Of a stretch of 13,061 nt of DNA, positions 1 to 7,925 are shown piece after piece; the first letter of the stretch is position 1; each line of letters begins with the position of its first letter. Source of the DNA: Bacteroidales bacterium (GTDB lineage Bacteria > Bacteroidota > Bacteroidia > Bacteroidales > Dysgonomonadaceae). Location: positions 1-13,061 of the forward strand of contig JAAZMQ010000289.1 in NCBI GenBank assembly GCA_012798745.1, given 5' to 3'. The notes beneath the pieces are model-generated. The model was not told where the DNA came from, made no database searches, and was given only the letters and a program-made list of their open reading frames with translations. Both the position numbers and the translations under genes were made by a program.

Positions 1-35
1 ACGTCTTAAATGATGCTTATTTCCATAAAAACAAT

Positions 36-50
36 TACTTTTGCATGCAA
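36..50 (+). promoter_or_regulatory. Probable guaB promoter -7 box with overlapping palindrome
   Basis: TACTTTTG at 36-43 matches the Bacteroidota -7 consensus TAnnTTTG. No clear TTTG -33 box is visible at the expected distance. Transcription would begin near position 50, giving a leader of about 24 nt before the guaB ATG. A perfect 10-bp palindrome, TTGCATGCAA, lies at 41-50 and overlaps the end of the box, so it could be an operator. The consensus match is seen; function is inferred. Confidence 0.5.
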
Positions 51-73
51 TAAATTAAGAAAAGTATATACTT

Positions 74-1552
74 ATGTCGTTTATTGCAGATAAAATTATG
101 ATGGATGGACTGACTTTTGATGATCTTTTGTTAGTCCCCGCTTACTCCCAAGTACTTCCGTGTGATGTCGATTTGACCACCGTTTTTTCCCGTAATATTT
201 CATTAAATGTCCCAATGGTTTCCGCTGCTATGGATACTGTAACGGAAACAATGATGGCAATTGCCATTGCCCGTGAAGGCGGTATAGGAGTAATTCACAA
301 GAATATGACAATTGAAGAGCAGGCCAAGCAGGTAAAAATTGTTAAACGTGCCGAAAATGGGATGATTATTGATCCTATTACTATTACGCCCGAGAAAACA
401 GTTGGCGATGCTTTGGCTTTGATGTCTGAATTTAAAATTGGTGGAATTCCGGTAGTAGATGACAAAAATCGATTAGTAGGAATTGTTACAAATCGTGATC
501 TTCGTTTTCAGCGCGATATGAATAAACGCATTGATGAGGTGATGACGAAAGATAATTTGGTCACTACCGATCAATCAACCGATTTAGAATCTGCTGCCGA
601 TATTTTGCAGCAATACAAAATTGAAAAGCTGCCGGTAGTGGATGCTGAAAATAAACTGATCGGATTAATTACCTATAAAGATATCACAAAAGCTAAGGAT
701 AAACCTTACGCATGCAAAGATAAACAAGGGCGGTTGCGTGTGGCAGCAGCTATAGGTATAGCTGCAGATTCTTTCGAAAGAGCTGTTGCCTTGATTGAAG
801 CAGGGGTCGATGCCATTGTTATTGATACTGCACATGGTCATTCCAAGAGTGTGCACGATGTGCTGAAACAGGTAAAAAAAGCATTTCCCGATATTGATGT
901 CGTTGTTGGTAATATTGCTACAGCCGATGCAGCGAAGTTTTTGGCTGATGCCGGAGCAGATGCAGTGAAAGTGGGTATCGGTCCGGGTTCTATTTGTACG
1001 ACTCGTATTATAGCCGGGATAGGTGTGCCGCAAATTACAGCTATTTATGAGGTGGCAAAAGCATTGGAAGGAACAGGTATCCCTGTAATTGCCGATGGAG
1101 GGGTGCGTTATTCAGGTGATATTGTAAAGGCTTTGGCAGCAGGTGCTTCGTCGGTAATGATGGGGTCGTTACTTGCAGGAACGGAAGAATCTCCGGGAGA
1201 GACCATTATTTTTAACGGGCGCAAATTCAAGCTCTATCGTGGTATGGGATCACTGCCTGCCATGCAAAGGGGGTCAAAAGATCGTTATTTCCAGGCTATG
1301 GAAGATGATATCAAGAAACTTGTTCCTGAGGGGATTGAAGCACGGGTGCCGTTCAAAGGAACTCTTCAGGAGGTTATTTATCAGATGGTTGGTGGCTTGC
1401 GTACCGGCATGGGATACTGTGGGGCCGAGAATATCGAAAAACTTCACGATGCAAAATTTACCCGTATTACTTCTGCCGGATATATCGAAAGTCATCCACA
1501 TAGTGTTATGATTACGCGTGAGGCTCCTAATTACAGTCGTGAGATTGAGTAG
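74..1552 (+). CDS. guaB: Inosine-5'-monophosphate dehydrogenase
   Basis: This enzyme oxidises IMP to XMP with NAD+, the first committed step of GMP synthesis in the cytosol. The 492-residue protein has the full family length. An N-terminal barrel segment (1-95, with GGIGVIHKNM at 69-78) is followed by a CBS pair (about 97-208). The second half of the barrel carries the catalytic loop GPGSICTT at 303-310, with the nucleophile Cys308 and potassium-binding loop. The phosphate-binding segment DGGVRYSGD lies at 341-349, GSLLAGTEESPGE at 364-376, YRGMGS at 388-393, and the mobile-flap arginine in EARVPFKG near 424. The start at 74 gives the MSFIADKI opening typical of Bacteroides homologues. A promoter box lies just upstream and two terminators follow, so it is probably transcribed alone. 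No key residue is missing. Confidence 0.98.
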   Translation: MSFIADKIMMDGLTFDDLLLVPAYSQVLPCDVDLTTVFSRNISLNVPMVSAAMDTVTETMMAIAIAREGGIGVIHKNMTIEEQAKQVKIVKRAENGMIIDPITITPEKTVGDALALMSEFKIGGIPVVDDKNRLVGIVTNRDLRFQRDMNKRIDEVMTKDNLVTTDQSTDLESAADILQQYKIEKLPVVDAENKLIGLITYKDITKAKDKPYACKDKQGRLRVAAAIGIAADSFERAVALIEAGVDAIVIDTAHGHSKSVHDVLKQVKKAFPDIDVVVGNIATADAAKFLADAGADAVKVGIGPGSICTTRIIAGIGVPQITAIYEVAKALEGTGIPVIADGGVRYSGDIVKALAAGASSVMMGSLLAGTEESPGETIIFNGRKFKLYRGMGSLPAMQRGSKDRYFQAMEDDIKKLVPEGIEARVPFKGTLQEVIYQMVGGLRTGMGYCGAENIEKLHDAKFTRITSAGYIESHPHSVMITREAPNYSREIE

Positions 1553-1586
1553 GATTTAGGGTTTCATGCATAACATAACAAACAGA

Positions 1587-1632
1587 GAAGGGGAAGGATA
1601 CGAATTAAAGTAACTCTTCCCTTTTATTTTTT
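1587..1632 (+). terminator. Rho-independent terminator after guaB (first of two)
   Basis: GGGAAG at 1591-1596 pairs with CTTCCC at 1616-1621, and the stem extends outward through four more A-T or G-U pairs (1587-1590 with 1622-1625). The 3' arm runs into a tract of ten T with a single A. It sits 35 nt after the guaB stop codon. Confidence 0.7.
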
Positions 1633-1673
1633 AGTAATAGTAAGCTTTCGATTTGTTACTATTGCTTTTTATT
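1633..1673 (+). terminator. Second tandem terminator after guaB
   Basis: An 11-bp stem pairs 1633-1643 (ending AATAGTAA) with 1656-1666 (starting TTACTATT), with one G-U pair and a 12-nt loop. TTTTT follows directly. It begins immediately after the T tract of the previous hairpin, so together they form a back-up terminator pair separating guaB from the next gene. Confidence 0.65.
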
Positions 1674-1723
1674 AAAAGGGGAAAGAAGAATGATAGCAAC
1701 CTTTTCTCTATGATTTTATTAAA

Positions 1724-1753
1724 TTTGTTTACTGAAGTTTTTTTATAACTTTG
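1724..1753 (+). promoter_or_regulatory. Bacteroidota promoter of the DUF3078 gene
   Basis: TTTG at 1724-1727 and TAACTTTG at 1746-1753 are separated by 18 nt, an exact match to both elements of the Bacteroidota consensus with slightly short spacing. Transcription would start near 1760, leaving a leader of about 36 nt before the ATG at 1796. Confidence 0.65.
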
Positions 1754-1756
1754 TGT

Positions 1757-1777
1757 ATTGCAAAACGGTGTTGCAAT
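1757..1777. repeat. Inverted repeat at the predicted start of transcription
   Basis: ATTGCAA at 1757-1763 is mirrored by TTGCAAT at 1771-1777 across a 7-nt spacer. It straddles the transcription start predicted from the promoter above. It could be a repressor operator or a 5' hairpin of the mRNA. The repeat is seen; a role is inferred. Confidence 0.4.
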
Positions 1778-1795
1778 TAAAAAAATACCCACGAG

Positions 1796-3397
1796 ATGAA
1801 ACTTGTATTAGTGCTTTTTACTGTCTGGATGTATTCCTTATTTTTATTTGGATCCGAATCACATAATCCGGTTCAAGTAACTAATACTCTTGATGTTTTG
1901 GATAGTCTCGACGTTTTTAATACGATTACCGATGTAGAAAAGCAGATGAAAAAAGTAGTGGAGAGTCAGGAGGAAACATTTGTTCTTCCTGTTTCGGATA
2001 CTTCTCAAGATAGTGTGAAACTACAAGGCGTACTTGATTCGCAAGAAGACGTTAATATCTCGGACACGATAGTTCGTCGTGCGGATGCTCCTCGGTCTAA
2101 CACGGTAAAAAAGCAACGAACCAATTACCTGGATTCTTTATACGTCCGGAAAAAAAACGGGACATTAGAACTCCCGGACAGTTTGTTTAGAAGTTTCGAT
2201 TTCAGTGGGTTGACTTTTAAAGACACCATGATTATCAATCCCTTATTCCTGCCTGTTGTTTTTACAGGTAAAATACTTCCCGATGACCTTTCTTTTTATC
2301 CTCCTAAGCCACAAGAAGAAGATCCTTATAAGGGAATATTGATATCTCCTGAAAATACGTTTGCACCTCTGTTAGAGAAAATGGAGTTTATAAATGAAGT
2401 CCGTAGGCAATATTGGCGTCAATATCCTGAAAGGGTGAAAATGTCGGTGTTCCATTTCGATACGATACCACGCGTTGATACACAAAAAGATGTTGTCGAA
2501 AAGTTTAATCCTTTCAAAGAACTTATTAAAGTGGAGAGAACTGCTCCATTGGAGGCACCACCAATAAAACCGGTGGAATTCGGACGCAAATATTGGATAC
2601 TTTCGGGCGAACATTCTTTGCAATTTTCACAAAACTATTTTTCAGAAAACTGGCATAAAGGAGGGACTAGCAATCTGAATTTTAATAATTATCATGTTAT
2701 TAGGGCAAATTATCAAAAAAAGAATGTCCGATTTAACAATATGTTGGAATGGAGGTTTTCGATATACAACTCTCCGGAAGATACTCTTCGCAATTACAAA
2801 ATAGGGGAAGACTTGATTCGCTATTACGGGAATTTGGGTATTGATGCCTTCATTAAAAAATGGTCGTATTCCATGAATACCGAAATAAAATCACAATTAT
2901 TCAATAATTATGTTCCCAATACCACCACCTTAAGATCTGCCCTTCTATCCCCATTATATGTGAATGTCGGAATAGGTATGCGGTATGGATTGGATAAAAA
3001 ATCCAAAGAGATTAGATACAGAAGAGTGCGTCTGACATTGGATCTTTCTCCTCTTTCGCTTAACTATCGGTATGTGGCGAATAGTAAGGTGGACGTCGGG
3101 AGATATGGAATTAAGGAAGGAAAAAAATCGATGTTGGATATAGGTTCAACAATTACTTCGATCTTGACTTATGATATTACTCGTTACATTTCGTGGAATT
3201 CCCGTTTCAAGTATTTTACCAGTTACGATATGGTGGAAGCCGAATTTGAAAACACATTGAATATGATGTTGACTCAATATTTTTCGACGCGGTTATATTT
3301 TAATATTCGTTTTGACGATGCTGTTCCGGCTGATCCTACTTTTAAATATTTCCAAATTAACGAAGTTGTTAGTTTTGGGTTGAATTACAGATGGTAA
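1796..3397 (+). CDS. DUF3078 family outer-membrane beta-barrel protein
   Basis: A 533-residue secreted protein of unknown function. Residues 1-20 form a signal peptide (MK, then a run of Leu/Val/Phe/Trp, cleavage near GSES). Residues 25-260 are a polar, Asp/Ser/Val-rich periplasmic stretch without a domain I recognise; it contains FINEVRRQYWRQYPERV at 198-214. From about 265 the protein turns into the DUF3078 barrel: GEHSLQFSQNYFSENWHKGG at 271-290 is the family signature, followed by alternating aromatic/polar strands and paired turns. The protein ends in an aromatic residue (NYRW), as expected for BAM-inserted outer-membrane proteins. It has its own promoter and terminators on its left, so it is likely monocistronic. 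Its end nearly meets that of fmt. Family assignment is from memory of the motif; substrate and role are unknown. Confidence 0.8.
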   Translation: MKLVLVLFTVWMYSLFLFGSESHNPVQVTNTLDVLDSLDVFNTITDVEKQMKKVVESQEETFVLPVSDTSQDSVKLQGVLDSQEDVNISDTIVRRADAPRSNTVKKQRTNYLDSLYVRKKNGTLELPDSLFRSFDFSGLTFKDTMIINPLFLPVVFTGKILPDDLSFYPPKPQEEDPYKGILISPENTFAPLLEKMEFINEVRRQYWRQYPERVKMSVFHFDTIPRVDTQKDVVEKFNPFKELIKVERTAPLEAPPIKPVEFGRKYWILSGEHSLQFSQNYFSENWHKGGTSNLNFNNYHVIRANYQKKNVRFNNMLEWRFSIYNSPEDTLRNYKIGEDLIRYYGNLGIDAFIKKWSYSMNTEIKSQLFNNYVPNTTTLRSALLSPLYVNVGIGMRYGLDKKSKEIRYRRVRLTLDLSPLSLNYRYVANSKVDVGRYGIKEGKKSMLDIGSTITSILTYDITRYISWNSRFKYFTSYDMVEAEFENTLNMMLTQYFSTRLYFNIRFDDAVPADPTFKYFQINEVVSFGLNYRW

Positions 3398-3406
3398 TTT
3401 AATTAC
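3394..3406. terminator. Small palindrome shared by two convergent stop codons
   Basis: GTAATTTAATTAC is symmetric around its central T and contains the TAA of the plus-strand gene (3395-3397) and the TAA of fmt (3403-3405, read on the minus strand). It could act as a weak bidirectional terminator, but its AT-rich stem is short, and converging polymerases may contribute more. Low confidence as a terminator; the symmetry itself is certain. Confidence 0.3.
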
Positions 3407-4374
3407 TTAAAAATGGCATGATTCGCAATATAAAATCCATTAAGGAAATCGCGAATTTTCATTCTTTTTTTCCCTGCTGCTTGAATATCGGAAATTTCAA
3501 GAAAACCGTCTTTTGCTGCTACAGCAAGATAAGTCTTGTTATCGGTAACAATCGTTCCCGGTAGCAGATCGTGTGTTTTATTCTTTACTGAACTTTCAAA
3601 TATTTTCAGATTCAAGGTATCTTTCGCATCTATTTCAAGCTCTGTCCATGCGGTGGGAGAGGGTGACAATCCCCGAATGAAGTTATAGATGTTCTCTGCC
3701 GGTTGATCCCAATTGATTTTACAGGTTTCTCTGAATATTTTTGGGGCGGGTTTTATTTCGGTTTGATTAATAAGATATTCATTTTGTGGAATAGCTTCAA
3801 CCGTATCTTTCAAAATAGCATCAACTGTCTTTAGAACCAAAGCTGCTCCCTTTTTCATCAGTTTATCGTGAAGGGTTTGCGCATTATCATTTTTTTCAAT
3901 CGGAACTTTTTCTTGAAAAATGATTTTTCCTGTGTCTATTTCGTTAGAGAGGAAAAAGGTGGTTACGCCGGTTTCTTTTTCTCCGTTGATGATTGCCCAA
4001 TTAATAGGTGCGGCGCCGCGATATTGCGGAAGCAACGATGCATGAAGATTAAAGGTGCCTTTTGGGGGCATACTCCAAACTATTTCAGGGAGCATACGAA
4101 AAGCCACCACAATTTGTAAATCGGCTTTCAGCTTTCGGAGTTCATTCAAAAAAGCTTCGTTTTTCAATTTTTCGGGTTGTAGTAAAAGCAGGTCGTGTTC
4201 CAAAGCATATTTCTTTACCGGCGATTGTTGGATTTTATACCCTCTTCCGGCAGGTTTGTCGGGTGAAGTGATTACTCCTACCACGTTATAGCTATTTTCT
4301 ACTAATGTTTTCAGTGATTCCACCGCAAATTCGGGTGTTCCCATAAATACAATACGTAAATCTTCTTTTTTCAT
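3403..4374 (-). CDS. fmt: Methionyl-tRNA formyltransferase
   Basis: Transfers a formyl group from 10-formyltetrahydrofolate to Met-tRNA of the initiator type, for translation initiation. The 323-residue length is normal. The N-terminal Rossmann-like formyltransferase domain (about 6-190) opens with IVFMGTPEFAV. It holds the catalytic triad Asn109, His111 (in FNLHASLLPQYRG) and Asp147 (in EIDTG), and the family signature SLLPQYRGAAPI at 113-124. A basic loop, DKPAGRGYKIQQSPVK (39-54), lies where the enzyme contacts the tRNA acceptor end. The C-terminal OB-like domain (about 207-315) includes KPAPKIF and FIRGLSPSPTAW. It follows the ClC gene by 12 nt and is probably co-transcribed with it. Its stop lies 5 nt from that of the convergent outer-membrane protein gene. 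Nothing is missing. Confidence 0.97.
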   Translation of the reverse strand: MKKEDLRIVFMGTPEFAVESLKTLVENSYNVVGVITSPDKPAGRGYKIQQSPVKKYALEHDLLLLQPEKLKNEAFLNELRKLKADLQIVVAFRMLPEIVWSMPPKGTFNLHASLLPQYRGAAPINWAIINGEKETGVTTFFLSNEIDTGKIIFQEKVPIEKNDNAQTLHDKLMKKGAALVLKTVDAILKDTVEAIPQNEYLINQTEIKPAPKIFRETCKINWDQPAENIYNFIRGLSPSPTAWTELEIDAKDTLNLKIFESSVKNKTHDLLPGTIVTDNKTYLAVAAKDGFLEISDIQAAGKKRMKIRDFLNGFYIANHAIFK

Positions 4375-4386
4375 AATCTTCTGATT

Positions 4387-6183
4387 TTACTCATCCATTT
4401 CAGAATAGTGTTCCAATAATATTTCCCTATAAGCGTTAAATACGGTCGATTGAGAAATAATTCCCTTGTAAATCCCGTTATCGTCCACTACAGGGAGGTT
4501 CCATGCCTTGGTATCTTCAAAGATATTCATCACTTTTTCCATCGGCATGTTGATATTGATTTTGGCAGGAGGCCCTACCATGATTCTTTCAACCTTGAAC
4601 CGGTCATAGAGTTCGGGTCGGAAAATGATGTTTCGGATATCGTTCAGATAGACCAATCCGAGCAATACCCCTTTATCGTCTACCACCGGGAAAATATTGC
4701 GTGTTGAGTTGGAGATGATTTTCACCATTTCTCCCAGTGTCATATCGGGTTTCACTACAGGAATATCGGTTTCCAAAATATCTTCTACCTTCAGGAAGGT
4801 AAGTACGGCTTTGTCTTTGTGGTGAGTTATTAGCTCTCCCTTTTTAGCTAATCGGATAGCATAAATATTGTGCTTTTCAAAAGCAATAATGGTTCCGTAG
4901 GAACAACTCGAAACAATCATTAAGGGGAGAAAAAGGTCGTATCCACCGGTAAGTTCGGCTATAAGGAAGGTGCCTGTAAGTGGTGCATGCATTACGCCTG
5001 CCATTACGCCTGCCATGCCCATCAATGCAAAGTTCTCCTGGGGTAGGTAGGTGCTATATCCAAGCTGATTCAGTGTGTATGAGAAGACGAATCCAAGAAT
5101 ACATCCTAAAAAAAGCGTGGGAGCAAATACACCGCCTACTCCTCCACCACCGTTGGTGGCACTCGTGGCAAATATTTTGAAGATAATAATGAGGGAAAGA
5201 AATATAATAATTCCCCACCGATTATATAAGGAATAGAAGAAACTACCATTCATCAATTCTTTGTATTTGTCGCCGCCTGCCAATAAAATGTCGATAGAAT
5301 CATACCCTTCGCCATAAAGAGGTGGGAAGAAAAAAATCAGGACACTCAGAATGGTACTTCCCATGAGAAATCTTTTGAAGGGGCTGATTTTATGATAGAT
5401 ATTTTCATTCCATATCATTACACGTGTTACATAGAGGGATAAGAATCCGCAGAGGATTCCCAGTACGATGACGTAAGGAATTCTGTTAAGTGTAAACTGT
5501 TCTACTTGTGAAAATGCAAACATCGCATCCATTCCCGTAAGGAAATAAGCAATGGTTGTAGCTGTTACTGAGGTAACCAGCAATGGCAAAATGGACGACA
5601 TGGTGAGGTCGAGCAAGAGCACTTCTATGACAAACAAAATACCGGCTATAGGCGCTTTGAAAATCCCTGCAATAGCGCCTGCGGCTCCGCATCCCACTAA
5701 AAGCATAAGATTTCGTTGATCTAGTTTGAAAAAACGCCCTAAATTTGAACCAATAGCCGAACCTGTAAGCACGATAGGTGCTTCTGCTCCTACTGATCCC
5801 CCAAAACCGATGGTAATAGAACTGGCGATGATAGAGGTGTACATATTATGGGTTTTTATGCGGCTTTTGCGTTGAGAAATGGCATATAACACTTGCGTAA
5901 CACCGTGGCTGATATCGTCTTTGACAATGTATTTTACAAACAGTCCGCATAGGAGTAAGCCGATAGGAGGATACAGCAAATAAAAATAGTTGGCTCCGGT
6001 TGGAGTAAAATTGTCTGTGAGAAATGTTTGGATGAAATGAATAGAGGTTTTTACCATATAAGAGGCCAATGCTGTAGCAATGCCTACCAAAAAACAGACA
6101 AAAAGTAATAATGTACGTTCTTTGATATGTCGATTCAGCCACAACAAAAAATGATGATATAAATCATTTAATTTTGACCTCAT
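4387..6183 (-). CDS. ClC-family chloride channel or transporter with CBS pair
   Basis: An inner-membrane anion protein of 598 residues: a ClC membrane domain (about 20-445) followed by two CBS motifs (about 466-520 and 531-590) that usually bind nucleotides and modulate gating. Recognisable landmarks are the selectivity-loop serine in DDISHGV (Ser92), the gating glutamate in GAEAP (Glu134), GGVFAP at 350-355, and NIYAI with the probable anion-coordinating Tyr441. The helix FKAPIAGILFVIEVL aligns with FNAPLAGILFIIEEM of E. coli ClC-ec1; the internal proton glutamate (Glu203 there) is Val188 here, a change found in channel-type ClCs, so coupled chloride/proton exchange may be lost. Serine rather than methionine in the selectivity loop argues against a fluoride exporter. 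A -7 promoter box lies 27 nt upstream and fmt follows at 12 nt. Confidence 0.93.
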   Translation of the reverse strand: MRSKLNDLYHHFLLWLNRHIKERTLLLFVCFLVGIATALASYMVKTSIHFIQTFLTDNFTPTGANYFYLLYPPIGLLLCGLFVKYIVKDDISHGVTQVLYAISQRKSRIKTHNMYTSIIASSITIGFGGSVGAEAPIVLTGSAIGSNLGRFFKLDQRNLMLLVGCGAAGAIAGIFKAPIAGILFVIEVLLLDLTMSSILPLLVTSVTATTIAYFLTGMDAMFAFSQVEQFTLNRIPYVIVLGILCGFLSLYVTRVMIWNENIYHKISPFKRFLMGSTILSVLIFFFPPLYGEGYDSIDILLAGGDKYKELMNGSFFYSLYNRWGIIIFLSLIIIFKIFATSATNGGGGVGGVFAPTLFLGCILGFVFSYTLNQLGYSTYLPQENFALMGMAGVMAGVMHAPLTGTFLIAELTGGYDLFLPLMIVSSCSYGTIIAFEKHNIYAIRLAKKGELITHHKDKAVLTFLKVEDILETDIPVVKPDMTLGEMVKIISNSTRNIFPVVDDKGVLLGLVYLNDIRNIIFRPELYDRFKVERIMVGPPAKININMPMEKVMNIFEDTKAWNLPVVDDNGIYKGIISQSTVFNAYREILLEHYSEMDE

Positions 6184-6209
6184 TTTTTATAAATTCTTCT
6201 GAAGTAACA

Positions 6210-6217
6210 CAAATATA
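6210..6217 (-). promoter_or_regulatory. Candidate -7 box for the ClC-fmt pair
   Basis: Read on the minus strand, TATATTTG matches TAnnTTTG exactly and would start transcription about 20 nt before the ClC ATG. No TTTG is visible at the -33 distance. It lies in the 150-nt gap 6184-6333, which otherwise shows only A/T-rich sequence and a short AGTC/GACT hairpin followed by six T on the minus strand (around 6250-6280) that might weakly terminate the upstream operon. Confidence 0.4.
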
Positions 6218-6333
6218 TGGGATAATTTTCACTTTGATCGCCACTAAATAAAAAAGTCTGCTCTTGACTAGTCTTTCATTTTTTTCTTCAAGAATTCATT
6301 AATTTGCAAAAGAAAAGATAATCACAATTGCGA

Positions 6334-6897
6334 TTATTGGCGTATGATTTGAATTGTTCCGTTTTTTCCAAGTTTTATGATACTTGAAGAAGCGGCTTTA
6401 ACATTCTCATTTTGCCGAAAAGTTACAATATAGTCTACTCTTTTTTTAATTTCCTCATTAATATCTTTAAAAGAAGCAGGTGAAGGCTTTCCACTGATGT
6501 TTGCCGATGTGGAAACGATAGGTTTCCCAAATTGTTTGCACAATTCTTTTGAAAAGACTTCAGCCGTGATGCGAATACCGATGCTTCCATCTTTAGCAAT
6601 TAAATTGGGGGCGAGATTTTTTGCTCCATCATAAATGATGGTTAAAGGTTTTTCTGAAAGTTCAATTAAATCCCATGCAATTTCGGGAACTTCTTCCACG
6701 TAAATTTCCAGTTTATCGGGAGTATCCAACAAAACCAACATGGATTTGCTGTCATTGCGTTGCTTAATACGGTATACTTTTTTAACTGCTTCTTCGTTGG
6801 TTGCATCGCATCCGATTCCCCAAATGGTATCGGTAGGATAAAGAATGACGCCACCTTTACGCATAATTTCACATGCCTTTTTTATATCGTCTTGCAT
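6334..6897 (-). CDS. tsaC: Threonylcarbamoyl-AMP synthase, YrdC/Sua5 family
   Basis: Makes L-threonylcarbamoyl-AMP from threonine, bicarbonate and ATP, the first step of the t6A modification at position 37 of ANN-decoding tRNAs. The 187-residue protein is a single YrdC domain without the extra C-terminal domain of long Sua5 proteins. Visible motifs are YPTDTIWGIGCDA (20-32), the nucleotide-binding basic patch RIKQRNDSKSM (43-53), PLTIIYDG, GIRI and VSTSANISGKPSP (127-139). The basic patch lacks the common Lys-Pro of many TsaC/Sua5 proteins, so a YciO-like paralogue with another role is possible but less likely. It starts 6 nt after the GNAT gene and closes the recR operon. Confidence 0.88.
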   Translation of the reverse strand: MQDDIKKACEIMRKGGVILYPTDTIWGIGCDATNEEAVKKVYRIKQRNDSKSMLVLLDTPDKLEIYVEEVPEIAWDLIELSEKPLTIIYDGAKNLAPNLIAKDGSIGIRITAEVFSKELCKQFGKPIVSTSANISGKPSPASFKDINEEIKKRVDYIVTFRQNENVKAASSSIIKLGKNGTIQIIRQ

Positions 6898-6903
6898 AGG
6901 ATT

Positions 6904-7443
6904 TTATTGATTTCTTTTCGTATTGAATTTTTGCATCACAATCACGTCAACGTAAGTATGTTGAAGCGAAACCCATTCTTTCAATGTTGCGGTATGCAGA
7001 AATCCAACCTTTTTGAAAAGTCGGATGCTTGCAATGTTCTGATCCGGAATAAAAGCATATAATTGATGCAGTTTAAGAAAATTAAATGCATATTCTTCCA
7101 GCAGTTCAAGTGATTTGGATCCGTATCCTTGATTTCTATACTTTTTGTCGAGCAGTATACCTACACCCGCTCTGCCATGAAAAGGATCAAAATCGTAGAG
7201 ATCGACTGTTCCAATTCGTTGGTTGTTTTTCCTAAGAACGATCATTAGTCTAAGTTGTTTGGTTTGATAGATATCTTGTTGCGCATAAACAAGATATTGT
7301 CGAAGTGCAAAGCGGGAAAAAGGAGAGAGCGATGAACCATATTTCCATAAATCTGTATCATTTTCCCATTCATACAGAATATCAAGATCTTCAGGCTCAA
7401 GAGCGCGCAGTAAGATCTCATCGTTTTGAAGTAATTTGCTCAT
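6904..7443 (-). CDS. GNAT-family N-acetyltransferase
   Basis: A 179-residue cytosolic acetyltransferase of the RimJ/SpeG-like (Acetyltransf_3) type. The N-terminal strand LLRALEPEDLDILYEWEND is typical of the group. The acetyl-CoA pyrophosphate loop is RNQGYGSKSL at about 123-132, and the C-terminal DQNIASIRLFKKVGF is the usual cofactor/dimer segment. Possible acceptors include polyamines or ribosomal protein N-termini, but the sequence does not decide. It lies 15 nt after the small membrane protein gene and 6 nt before the YrdC gene, so it is translated from the same operon as recR. Confidence 0.85.
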   Translation of the reverse strand: MSKLLQNDEILLRALEPEDLDILYEWENDTDLWKYGSSLSPFSRFALRQYLVYAQQDIYQTKQLRLMIVLRKNNQRIGTVDLYDFDPFHGRAGVGILLDKKYRNQGYGSKSLELLEEYAFNFLKLHQLYAFIPDQNIASIRLFKKVGFLHTATLKEWVSLQHTYVDVIVMQKFNTKRNQ

Positions 7444-7458
7444 TAATTCCTACTAACT

Positions 7459-7923
7459 TTATTCTGTTATTGTGTTTTCTTTGTCTTTTATTTCAATCAA
7501 ATCTTTCAATTCCGGGAATGATGGTTTACAGAACAACAAGATAATAAAAAGAATAATAATCAGCCAAATGTAATTTTTGCTATCTGAGATAGCAGACGCC
7601 AAAATGTTCCAAAGAATAACGAAACTCAGTAAGTATAGTCTTTGGAAAAAAGCTTTTTTGTATATTTTTATCCCTTTCTTTACATTATCAGTGCGGGGTT
7701 TTTTATTTATTTTAGTTGAAAAAGATTTCAAAGCTATCGGTATACCGATGATGGTAAGAAGAATGGAACATTGGTCGATGATAACAGCCAACGAAGAAGG
7801 TGTTTCTACAATGCGGATAACATGGAATAAAGTCAATAAAAACAGGATCCCCAACACAATAAAATTGATGAAATAGTGCCGGCGTAAAAGCCGGATTGTT
7901 TTTTCTTCAATGGGTTGAGTCAT
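7459..7923 (-). CDS. Small four-helix membrane protein of unknown function
   Basis: I do not recognise a characterised family. The 154-residue protein has four predicted membrane helices (about 18-38, 45-66, 95-112 and 118-133), a basic cytoplasmic loop between helices 2 and 3 (residues 66-91, rich in Lys), and a short charged C-terminal tail after FCKPSFPELKDLIE. By the positive-inside rule both ends should be cytoplasmic. Its ATG is 2 nt after the recR stop codon, so translation is probably coupled to recR. The gene is codon-typical for the region. Its role cannot be inferred beyond membrane location. Confidence 0.75.
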   Translation of the reverse strand: MTQPIEEKTIRLLRRHYFINFIVLGILFLLTLFHVIRIVETPSSLAVIIDQCSILLTIIGIPIALKSFSTKINKKPRTDNVKKGIKIYKKAFFQRLYLLSFVILWNILASAISDSKNYIWLIIILFIILLFCKPSFPELKDLIEIKDKENTITE

Positions 7924-7925
7924 TA

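Noticed and set aside
3868..4291. Plus-strand open frames opposite fmt
   Set aside because: fmt on the minus strand has a complete catalytic domain here; the opposite frames show no recognisable features or promoter.
6184..6333. Possible small RNA or terminator in the gap between the YrdC and ClC genes
   Set aside because: Only a 4-bp AGTC/GACT stem with a T run on the minus strand is seen, too weak to call as a separate feature.
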